This document shows, piece by piece, positions 55,461-64,000 of a stretch of DNA of 64,000 nt. The notes beneath the pieces were generated by a model, which was not told where the DNA came from, did no database searches, and worked only from the letters and a program-made list of their open reading frames with translations. Origin of the DNA: Boletus sp. NGJ (Eukaryota; Basidiomycota; Agaricomycetes; Boletales; Boletaceae). Position numbers and translations under genes: made by a program. Every line of letters starts with the position of its first letter. Position 1 is the stretch's first letter. The stretch is taken from NCBI GenBank assembly GCA_019096195.1, contig JAGTXK010000229.1, positions 372,001 through 436,000 on the forward strand. The letters are read 5' to 3'.

Positions 55461-57075
55461 CAGTGACTCCAAAAACCCTTTCCATGCTAACCCTCAATGT
55501 GGTGCGTGAAGCGCACCACCACACACTGTGGGAATTCCGCTTAGCTTTGGTGGAGTTATAAATAGTACATACTCTTGGCTGCGAGATTGCTCCCTAGGTC
55601 GTGTGATGTGGTCCACAGGCTGTGGAGATATGATCAATATGAAACAGTAATACCATGGAAAGGGTTTTTTCACCTTTGAATTGAAAAGGGTATTTGGATA
55701 TTATCAGTACTTGGTATAGCCTCCTTTTGCTCTCAGCACTGCCTGGATCCTCCTAGGCATGCTTTCAATCAATTTCTGACACTCCTCCACTGGTATCCTA
55801 TCCCACTCCACTTGAACCCTTTCCCACAATTCATGAATTCCATTAGGGGGGTTTTCATGCTTTGCAAGGCTCCTCTTCAGACAACTCCAGAGATGTTCAA
55901 TAGGGTTGAGGTCAGGAGATTGTGCAGACCACACCATAGTACTGAATTCTTGCTCCTCTAGCCAGTTCTTGACCAGCCTGCAGGTATGCTTGGGGTCATT
56001 GTCCTGCTGAAAGATGATGTTAGGAGGATTGAGACCATAATACTCCAGGGTTTGCTGAAGCTCATCCTTCAAAATTTGAAGGTAGAGGTCCCCATCCATC
56101 CTACCATCAATCTTAGTAGCAAAGCCAACTCCCTCCCAAGTCATACAGCCCCACATCATCAGAGAACCTCCTCCAAACTTGAGGGTTCCATCCACCAGCC
56201 TATCACTAAGCCCCTCACCTGCCCTCTTCCATGCCCATTTACGCCCATCTGACCCTAGGCGATTGATTTTGGTCTCATCAGACCATATCACCTTCTTCCA
56301 ATCCTCCATAGTCCAATCCTTATGTGCATAGGCAAAATCCAAGCGAGCCTTGTGATGCCTAGCAGAGAGGAGGGGACGTTTGGACTTCACCACAGCTTTC
56401 ATACCAGCTTTCTTCAAGTGGAGGCGGACAGTATTGGCAGAGAGGGGTTGGTTGATGATATTGGTGAGGGCTTTGGTTACTTGGACAGCATTTTCAGCTT
56501 TCCCGGAGGTGATTAGATGTTGGGCATGACGGATGTTGGTGGGAGAAAGCCTGGAAGGACGACCCCCAGGAGCTTTAGGAGAAGGGCAGAACGCTCTTTG
56601 GAGCGAAGCTTGGATATGGCAGAAGGGCTGACACCAGTTTGCTTGGCAATGGCTTCACCAGAGCAGCCAGAATCAAGCAAAGAGAGAATAGTGCTTTGTT
56701 GGGGAAGAGAGAGGGATTTGACCATGGTGGCGGTTGAGAATCAAGAAGTGTGTGAACTTTTTTAAGCTCAGACATGCTATTTATATGTATATCTTTGTTT
56801 GCATGAACAAACAATGGCAAATATGATATGATTTGACTAAGATCCTAGTCATCAGTTCAAAAGTGAAAAAACCCTCTCCATGGTATTACTGTTTCACATT
56901 GATCATATCTCCACAGCCTGTGGACCAAATCACATGACCTAGGAAGCAATCTCATAGCCAAGAGTATGTACTATTTATAACCCCGCCAAAGCTACGCGAA
57001 ATTCCCACAGTGTGTGGTGGTGCACTTCGTGCACCACATTGAGGGTTAGCATGGAAAGGGTTTTTGGAGTCACTG
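55461..57075 (-). mobile_element. Tc1-like DNA transposon D, inserted in retro 3
   Basis: 1615 bp flanked by TA (55459-55460 and 57076-57077). Terminal inverted repeats are about 214 bp (55461 to about 55675, about 56862 to 57075). Each has cagtgactccaaaaaccctttccatg at the outer end and an oppositely oriented accatggaaagggttttttcac copy at the inner end. Within each repeat lie further palindromes (ggtgcgtgaagcgcacc; ccacaggctgtgg). Element A (7421-18091) is a relative. Confidence 0.95.
55704..56725 (-). pseudogene. Tc1/mariner transposase (DD34E) of element D, one frameshift
   Basis: The N-terminal ~50 residues (MVKSLSLPQQSTILSLLDSG, a helix-turn-helix with GEAIAKQTGVSPSAISKLR) lie in one frame from 56725. 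From about 56590 down to 55704 the rest is open in a second frame: a GGRPSRLSP linker, the second HTH and the DDE_3 core (WSDETKINR, QQDNDPKHT, SPDLNPIEHLW; 34 residues between Asp and Glu), ending RAKGGYTKY. All three catalytic residues are present. The single frame change falls at about 56570-56595. Total about 340 aa. A domesticated role is unlikely, as it sits in its own terminal repeats. Confidence 0.9.
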
Positions 57076-57077
57076 TA

Positions 57078-59330
57078 CAGTCGTCCCTTGAAGTATAGTT
57101 GGCTGCTGGTATAGGTCTAGTCTGTGGTGGAGGATCTGGCAAAAAGTGGTATGGTCTTTGCCATGTTGTCTAATGCTGTGATTACTAGGGGGTCAAATGG
57201 GAAAGACTCTTTGATCTTCTCAGCAAAAGTGAGATCAATTTGTCAAACCTGGTGATCAAAGGTGTTTGACAGGAGGACCTGTATGTCTTCATTATCCTTG
57301 GACATGTCTATTTCATCATGTTGTGAGAGTGCATCTACCGGTGCCATTTTCATGTCTGGAAGAGCCTGATATTCCACATCAAAGTCTTGAAGGAACAAGA
57401 GCCATCTGACCTATTGTCTTAACAGTTTTCTTGGTTCCTTGAAGTAGATGAGGTTTTTGTGATCAGTCAACACTGTCATGGGATGGGGTGACCTTAGAAG
57501 ATACTATTGCCATTCCTCTAACCTCTATATGACAGCCAGTAGTTCCCTGTCATATATACATATTATAATTTCTCTCTGCCAAAGAGAAGGTTTGGGAGAG
57601 GTAGCCACACAGCTGTAAGTCTCCGTTGGTGTTCTTCTGCATGAGTACTGCTTCTGAAGCAGTAAGGGAGGCATTCATCATTAGAATGAAGGGCTTGGTG
57701 GTATTGGGAAAGGCAAGGACTGGCTTTTGGGTGAAGGCATCTTTTAGAGTCAGAAAGGATCGTTCCTGTAATTCTTCCCATTGCTATGGTTGCTTGCTTT
57801 TTGTGAGGTCAAGCAGTGGTCAGGCAATATCAGAGAAGGAAGGGATGAATTTTTGGTAGAAATTGCAGAATCTAAGGAAGGACCATACATTCTTCACATA
57901 GAGTGGTGCTTTCCATTCCTGGATGGCCTTGAGTTTGACCAGATCCATTCAGATCCTGTTTTTGCCCACAATCATTCGACCTCTTCTGCTGAGAAGATAT
58001 ACTTTTTGAGCTTGAGGTACATTTCATGCTGTTGAAAGTGTTCTAGGACCTTCCAAGTCCTCTTATTATGGACCTTTTGATCTGAGGAATGAATTAGCAG
58101 ATTGTCCATATAAATTACCAGCCATCCCTCAGCAATGTAGTCTCCAAAAAGATCATCCATAAAGGCCTGGAAGGTAGTGGGGGAATTGCACATCCCAAAG
58201 AACATTACATTGGATTCAAACAATCCAAAGGGGGTAAGGAAAGCAGCTTTCCAGTGATCTTCTGATTTGATGAGTATATTGTTATATCCCTATCACACAT
58301 TGAACTTTGAGAAGGTTGATGATCCCTTTAATTTATCCATGAGATTGGAGATTAAAGGGAGGGAATAGGCATTCTTGATTGTGTGCTCATTTAGATATTA
58401 GTAATCTTGGCAGGGTCGAAGCTTTCCATCTTTCTTCTGAACAGAGAAGAAAGGGGCAGCCTGGGGAGATTTAGATGGTGAGATCTTCCCAGTCTTGAGA
58501 TGTTCTTGGATAAATTCCTTGCAGGTTTCCTGTTCTGCAGGGTTGAATGGGTAGGTTTTGGCTCTTTTTGGTGTGAACAACTCTTTAAGTTCAATTATGT
58601 GGCCATATGGTTGTAATGGGGGTAATTTGGCGGTGGTCTTCTCTGTAAAGGATACTTTCATCTTCTCCACTTGTTGGGCAATAGTGGTTGGCAAAGTCAT
58701 TCTTTGGACGACATACTCTGGTATGTCTTTTGTGGCCCTAAAGAATTCTGCCTGTTGTGTGTGGCTCCAGTGGCAGAATTGTTTGTACAATTCCCCTTTG
58801 ATGAATTCCACTTCATCATGTTCTAGATACCATAGTAGGTATCTTTGTTCCAATGTCCCTGGAGAGTCTCTGTGGGTGAATTGATAGTTGGACAGCACTA
58901 TTGTTACCCATCTGCTCTTTCACTCGATATCCAGGTTTACTGCCTGGAGCCAGGAAAGCTCAAAGATGAGATCATCTTTGCCACAGTTGAGAATGAAGAG
59001 GTTCTGATGCTCTCTTATTCCTCCATAGTTCAAGACCACATTGGTCTTGTTTTGATGGTTCCAGACTGGTTTTGGATACTATCCATGTTCCATGCTTGCA
59101 CCTGTGTGTTGAGGGGAATTACTGGCAGTCCCATTCTTTTTACCATACTTCTTGATATGAAACATCCTGTTGCACTGCTGTTGATGAATGCATGCATTCC
59201 AATGATTTTGCCATCCTGCTTCCAGGTTCAGAGAGGAATGCAAATAGAATTACTCTTCGATCTGGAAATAAATACAGGGGCTATTGTAAAGGAGGGGGGG
59301 TGGTGTTGGTCCCAGCCCTCCTTTTAAAAA
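57078..59330 (-). pseudogene. retro 3 pol region: protease, RT, RNase H, start of integrase, fossil
   Basis: Minus-strand pieces: protease and linker (about 59300-58900), RT (58898-58398 and 58223-57972, with FFGMCNSPTTFQAFMDDL and YMDNLLIHS), RNase H (about 57800-57340) and the linker toward integrase, interrupted by Tc1-like element D. Heavily broken. Confidence 0.8.
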
Positions 59331-59812
59331 TATGACTCTGTGGTCAAAGAAGCAAAAGAGGATGGGAGTTCAGATATGAGATCTATGGAGCAGACATCAA
59401 TGTCTACCTCCCAATTGGTTGCAGCCTCTAGTGTCTCCTGGATTCCTCCCATTAGTGGGAGGCCTTGCTCATCTATTCCCATGTCAAAGGAGGTCTTAAG
59501 TGCTCTGAGAATTGTTTCTCTCTTGTTACTCCTGGAAATACTGTTCAAGTATTCATTCAGTGAGTCTTGTTGTGGTATGGCAGAGGGTGCGTTGGTGGTA
59601 GTTATTACTACCCAAGTGTAGGTTCCTCATGGCTGCTGTAATTTCTGGGTGTATCCCTTTTTCGCAGGTCTGTACCTCTTGTGGTTCTGGGTGGAACATT
59701 CTGGCTTCTGGCATATGAAGCACTTTTGTTCTCTCATAAGCTGGGCATGAGTGACAGGGTCCAGGGTGATGCAGTCTATGTTCATAGCATTTGGATCTCT
59801 CTGTTTCCCATG
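59331..59812 (-). pseudogene. retro 3 gag C-terminal part with Cys/His motif, fossil
   Basis: Contains the gag knuckle with the spacing C-x2-C-x4-C-x4-H (about 59680-59725, CFIC....C....H), as in retro 1 and 2. It is separated from the capsid part by the solo LTR at 59813-60671. Confidence 0.75.
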
Positions 59813-60671
59813 TGTTACACTGGGTAAAAAGTAACACGTTCCTAAGTAATCAACCCTGTTTGGTTACTGGACTAGCCAGACTTGAGAGGAAAATACCTCC
59901 TGAGGCCCAATGTTCCTCAGACTGGGAACTGATGGCTAGCTTTCACATAGAGCCTCTCTTGGGGTTGGAGCCTACTCTACAACCAATGGCGGAGTCTCGG
60001 ACTTTGACAAGGGTGGCACAGTCTTGATAGAGGCACAGACCAATTGTGTATGGGGGCTGGTGACAGAGTTCCAGGCCTATGCTGATACCAGTGGCGGAGT
60101 CCTAAGCTTAGACAGACAGACCTCTGTCTATGTTGAAGTTGCTGTTGGCTAGGTGCGAGACCAAACGGTAATGTGGCCACACAAGTGCGAGGTGATAAGA
60201 AGGATGATCACGAGCACTGTGGTGATCACCTCCAGAGCAGGTGCAGGCTTCTAAGGTGAAGTGGAACCAAGGGTGGGGTAGATTACATGGGAAGTTGTGT
60301 AAATCTAGGTTGGGTTTACATGAAGGGCAGGCCTCGTATCAATACGGTAATACTGGAATATTACCATAAGAGATCATATCATCAGTCAAATGAAGAAAGT
60401 GGAATATTGGGCTGTGTGTGAGAGAACATAGCCAAGGAGGCAATGTCTATGATCAGATCAAAGGTGAAATGCATGTAAAGTGAAATAGAATGGGCTGTGT
60501 CACAGCCATAGTGGTGCATTGCCTAGAAGGGGGATTCCGGATGGGGTGATGCTTGCGTGGATGTTGTGGGGGAATTCCAGATAGTCAGAAGCATCAAAGA
60601 AGAGGTCGTCCCAGAGTCCCAGAGGGGTTGAAGGAAGAGAAAAAGATATACCCCCTTCCATAACGGTAACA
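59813..60671 (-). mobile_element. solo LTR of the retro 1/2 family, inserted in retro 3 gag, fossil
   Basis: 859 bp, tgttacactgggtaaaaagtaacac ... ataacggtaaca, with the perfect target duplication ccatg (59808-59812 and 60672-60676). Minus orientation. Closest by eye to the solo LTR at 4341-5310. Confidence 0.92.
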
Positions 60672-61594
60672 CCATGGCTCTCTTGTCCTTCATAGAATCC
60701 TCCTCCTTCTTGAAGAGATCTGATATATTGAATGCTACTATCAATATCTATGGCCTTCATGTAAATATCTTCCATAGAGGTGGCAGTCTTGAGAATTCCT
60801 AAGCTTTGGAGTTGAGATGCAATGTCTCAACTGACTCCATACAAGAAGTACTCCAGGATGGCATCCAGTTCTGTCAGACCTGAGCAGATAGTGTAGAGAC
60901 TGAAATCAACTAGATATTGATTAATGCCATTTTCTACTCATACATATGTTCTGTCTGAGGGTTCTGAGCCTTTGTTGTGCAACTTCCTTGGTATTGTGTG
61001 GAGAGAACATAGTGAAGAAGCTTTTCTTTATCTTGGTGTAGGTTTTCTTGGCATTGAATACGGTGGGGGCTATTTTGATATGCCAAGCTTCTGAAAAGCT
61101 TTTCCCCTTCCTTTAGTCATTCTGTTTAGTAGCACGGTTCTCTTCTGATCCTCCCCATAGGCATCATAAAGCCCAAAATAGGCTTTTATCAATAGGAGCC
61201 AATGCCTGGCATCCTCAGTGTTTCCACTATACTCCTCTGGTAGTGTGGCTTTAATCTCAGGCATGTCTTTTTTATCTGAGTCCTCTCTTGCTGGGTCAGC
61301 TGCAGCTCTTATGTCAGCAAGGATGGCATCTCCTTCTGTGTCAAAGAGTGGTTCTGGGATAGGATCTTCCAATGGGGTTGTGGAGTGTGAGCAGAGACCA
61401 CCTGGAAGTTCTTGAAATCGAAATGGAGTGAGAGATAAATGGTCTTGAAAGCCTGGGAAGCAAGATGACCCTGGAATTCTTTTTGATAAAGACATTTTGG
61501 CCAATGGTGTAGGGATAGCACATGTTGGGGTTGGTTCTGGTTCTTCTTCTGAATTGCTATCTAGAATAAGGGTGTTGAGATTGATACAATGCAT
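60672..61594 (-). pseudogene. retro 3 gag N-terminal/capsid part, fossil
   Basis: The minus frame at 61070-61594 (174 codons) has an acidic/Pro lead and the capsid-type block ATLPEEYSGNTEDARHWLLL...KAYFGLY, colinear with retro 1 gag but clearly a different subfamily. The remainder to 60672 is broken. Confidence 0.8.
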
Positions 61595-61685
61595 TGTGAG
61601 AGCAAGTTTCTATCCTTTGATAGATGTTCCAGTGGTTGTGGAATTCTAGGCCAAGTGGCACTAGATGTTTATAACCTTGATCTTT

Positions 61686-62541
61686 TGTTGTGACCTCGTA
61701 ACAATGGGACACGTGACCTGAGTGAACCGAAGGCAATCTGGATTTCACTAGGACCTACTACTCTCCCTTCCTCTGAATAGACAAGGGTTCGGTCAGCCAG
61801 CAAATACTATAGCAAGGCTTTATATGTATTAGAATAACCACCTAACACAGATATGTGAGTGACAAAGATGTCCAAGTCCCAATGTATCTCAGAGCAGCAA
61901 CTGTCCATGACATAAGCTTTATGGGATTTCTACTATCTGTTCTACCCTTGTAGAACAGATGCCTCTTATAACCCTGGTCCAATAACAGGGAGTGCAACTT
62001 TGCCCTGACCTCAATGGGTTGCAAAGCAAACAAAGAAGCTAGTGATTATGGCAATCACTAGCACAATGAGAAGCAATGCCTCTAGCGTTAACTTCTAGAA
62101 ACAGAAGTTGGTGGAGAAGTGGGGATGATAAACACTCAGGTTGATTAGTGTAGATCAAGGTTAGGGAAATACATGAAGGGTGGACGGGCAGGCTCTCTAT
62201 TATATAAGGTGATATGGGATCGAAGATCTAATATTACCATAAGAAAGACTTGGAACATTAGACAAATGGGAGTTTGGAAATACTCTGTGTATGAGAGAGC
62301 ACAGCCAAGAAGGTAATGTCTATGATTGGATCAAAAGGTGAAACAGAGAAGGCGAAATAGAGGGCTGTGTCACAGCCATGGGGGCAGTGTTGCATTGTCT
62401 AGAAGCAGGCAGGGTAAGGCAGTGCTTGTGTCGGTGTCAGAGGGAAATCCCATGTCAGAGGGATCCAAGAGGAGGTCATCCCAGAGTCCAGAAGAAGTTG
62501 ATGGTAGGAAAAAAGGTATGCCCCCTTCTATAACCGTAACA
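61686..62541 (-). repeat. 5' LTR of retro 3
   Basis: tgttgtgacctcgtaaca ... ctataaccgtaaca; pairs with 41143-42034. Confidence 0.92.
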
Positions 62542-62736
62542 CCAGATAACCTTTTTGTATATCCTGTTGATTGCTAGGTAAACATGATACTCTTGATTGG
62601 TGTCCTCTGCGAACTGCCTCACTTTCATGTTGTTATAGATCTCTAAGGTGCTGTTCTCCAAATATGACAGGAGTATCTCAAAGGAGCTCATATTCATCTG
62701 GATGATCAAATTGTAACCTATTATAGTCTAAGTTAC
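62542..62736 (-). pseudogene. PIF1/Helitron-type helicase, middle part
   Basis: The minus frame SFEILLSYLENSTLEIYNNM...VRQFAEDTNQEYHVYLAINRIYKK lies between the helicase core (63531-64000) and the C-terminal piece at 40576-41142. It is bounded left by retro 3 and right by an LTR remnant whose duplication gttac ends at 62736. Confidence 0.65.
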
Positions 62737-63530
62737 TGTTATGACTACTCTGGGTAGAAGTAGTAAGACAGTAGTGTTGGGGTTTGTGGTAGACATTGTC
62801 TGTCAGGAAGTTGATGAGACAAGTCAAGGGCTATGTCCTGTTGTTGTTGGGATGGTAGATTGAGGTTGGTGTCCAATGAACTTTCTTTGTTCTCAGTATT
62901 CCCTTTGTCAGTGGGGGTGTCTCAGCATGTGTACAAGAAGTCCACCAATTAGAGTTTAGGGTTAGTCATTGGCAAGGAATGGTGATGGAGGACTATAACA
63001 GCGATAGTCTCATTGAGAAGAATTTACACCTTTTGTTATGACTACTCTGGGTAGAAGTAGGCATTAATTTGAATACATTGAGTAGCAACTAGCTACTGAA
63101 GACATGAGGTAGTAATGAAGGCTATGAGACCAGAGATCTCTAAGATAGAGTCTTCCTTGTTATGGTTGTGAGTTTGTTTGGGAGAACAAACTCACAACTC
63201 AGAAGAAGCATTCTGTTGAGAGTGGAACAACAACTCTTAGAATTCCCAGAGGACAAAGATGAAAGTTCACCAAGTAGGTGTAAATTGTCAGAGTTGTAAG
63301 TTACATGGGGGTTATATATTTACTAAGCATGGAAATGGGAATGACTAAGCTGTGGACATAATAAACCCTATGAAGCAAAGAATAAGTGGCATTAAAAGTA
63401 CACAACATGGAAGATGAAAGGTAATTGCACAGAGTCCCACTTTGTGATGGAAGGCAAGGCATGAGAAGATAAGAATGCAAACAATGACAAGGCAAGAATG
63501 AAGAGAAGAAAGGAAAGAGGGATCATAACA
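62737..63530. mobile_element. LTR-type remnant inserted in the helicase, fossil
   Basis: Starts tgttatgac, ends gatcataaca (8-bp terminal inverted repeat tgttatga/tcataaca), and is flanked by the perfect duplication gttac (62732-62736 and 63531-63535). The first 27 bp recur at 63034-63060, so this is probably an LTR stub, a piece of internal DNA and one ~497-bp LTR (63034-63530) left after an internal deletion. No coding part is recognised; family unassigned. Confidence 0.7.
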
Positions 63531-64000
63531 GTTACTCTCCTTTGCCAACATAGCAGCTCTGCTGACACAAAGTCTATTAAGTAGGGCAATATATCTAGGG
63601 TCATTGAGTGCTCTGATGTTTTGCTTCAGCTTGACAATATGTGTAAGTTATTGCTATATTGATGCCTCAAATAAACTCTGATGTCCTTTAATGATTTCAG
63701 TAGTGCAACAGGCTAATCATCCAAGAAGATTAGACACATAGTGCAGCACTGCCAATAGGTCACAGTTGGTCTAGAACACCTGTGAAAATCACATTGACCC
63801 CACCAAAAGATTTGTTTATGGCATTCAAATTACCCTTCTGTCCACATGTGATATGCTCTGAAATTTGGCAAAGAAGTTCTATGGAAACCATGGAGATTTT
63901 GTAAATTTTCCCAAATTGATTGTGGATCTGACTCTCTACTGGCAGTATTCCCATAAAAGATTTTCTGGACAACCACATCATTTGAAGAGTGCAACAATCA
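63531..64000 (-). pseudogene. PIF1/Helitron-type helicase, core motifs (runs off right edge)
   Basis: The minus frame 63760-63981 reads ISMVSIELLCQISEHI and FGGVNVIFTG, the Walker B/motif II to III region of PIF1-like helicases (usually DEISMVS and GGVNVIF.GD..QLPPV). Further down, VKLKQNIRALNDPRYIALLNRL (about 63545-63645) is the next conserved block. The frame is interrupted by stops. The Walker A and N-terminal half must lie beyond the window. Confidence 0.8.

Larger units (their letters stand above)
41143..62541 (-). mobile_element. retro 3: Ty3/gypsy (chromovirus-type) LTR retrotransposon, fossil, host of further insertions
   Basis: Minus-strand element with LTRs at 61686-62541 (5', 856 bp) and 41143-42034 (3', 892 bp). 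The perfect target duplication is ccaga (41138-41142 and 62542-62546). Without its passengers it is about 8.1 kb. Parts from right to left: gag (61594 to about 60680, resuming 59812 to 59330), protease (about 59300-58900), RT (about 58700-57960), RNase H (about 57800-57340), integrase (from about 57200, interrupted twice, ending about 43700), chromodomain (about 43480), the extra zinc-knuckle region (about 43300-42050). It is interrupted by a solo LTR (59813-60671), Tc1-like element D (55461-57075) and retro 2 (44506-55296). The LTRs differ by perhaps 8-10% by eye, mostly transitions: the oldest of the three. It is heavily broken, with dozens of breaks. Confidence 0.93.

Noticed and set aside
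1-64000. CRISPR arrays, prokaryotic operons or bacterial insertion sequences
   Set aside because: The arrays here are minisatellites without regular spacers, and the genes are spliced and eukaryotic.

Overview
The window looks like nuclear DNA of a filamentous basidiomycete, probably an Agaricomycete and possibly the Rhizoctonia/Ceratobasidium group. The evidence is the short 47-110 nt GT-AG introns in every host gene, basidiomycete-like protein families, chromodomain Ty3/gypsy elements and long-TIR Tc1-like transposons. The species is an inference. The window divides into a GC-richer gene island and AT-richer repeat deserts.

1-1600 is GC-rich with no assignable gene. 1600-7083 is AT-rich and holds a small LTR remnant (2081-2297), a tandem duplication, minisatellites, hexamer arrays and a solo Ty3/gypsy LTR (4341-5310). 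7084-18091 is a nest: a Tc1-like fragment (family C) carries another Tc1-like element (A). Element A is split by a Ty3/gypsy element (retro 1, 7584-17565), whose 5' LTR is split by a third Tc1-like element (B, 8015-9588). An unrelated solo LTR (18092-18965) closes this block.

21738-37442 is the host gene island. On the + strand it holds the 26S proteasome ATPase RPT6 (6 exons), a bZIP transcription factor (2 exons), a ChAPs/exomer protein related to Bch1/Bud7 (11 exons), a CCDC6-like coiled-coil protein (3 exons), a small heat-shock protein with a Gln-rich N-terminus (3 exons), and a secreted, probably GPI-anchored S10 serine carboxypeptidase (17 exons, two of 7 and 11 nt). Between the last two lies a frame-broken, unrecognised minus-strand gene (about 32486-34000). 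These genes share no pathway that I can see; they are ordinary housekeeping, secretory-traffic, stress and proteolysis genes.

37443-64000 is a second, deeper nest. A degenerate PIF1/Helitron-type helicase (minus strand) is cut by an LTR remnant (62737-63530) and by a 21.4-kb minus-strand Ty3/gypsy element (retro 3, 41143-62541, target duplication ccaga). Retro 3 contains a solo LTR (59813-60671, ccatg), a Tc1-like element D (55461-57075) and a + strand Ty3/gypsy element (retro 2, 44506-55296, caaac). Retro 2 itself contains Tc1-like element C (47652-49221) and another solo LTR (49887-50882). All LTR elements are treated as fossils and all are broken.

The most unusual signals are these: (i) four Tc1-like families have ~215-bp terminal repeats bounded by oppositely oriented copies of the end motif; (ii) all three Ty3/gypsy copies carry an extra region after the chromodomain with three zinc knuckles; (iii) their gag knuckle has a permuted spacing with the last Cys and His exchanged; (iv) the LTR pair of retro 2 has a 303-bp identical block between divergent blocks; (v) the carboxypeptidase gene has two microexons.
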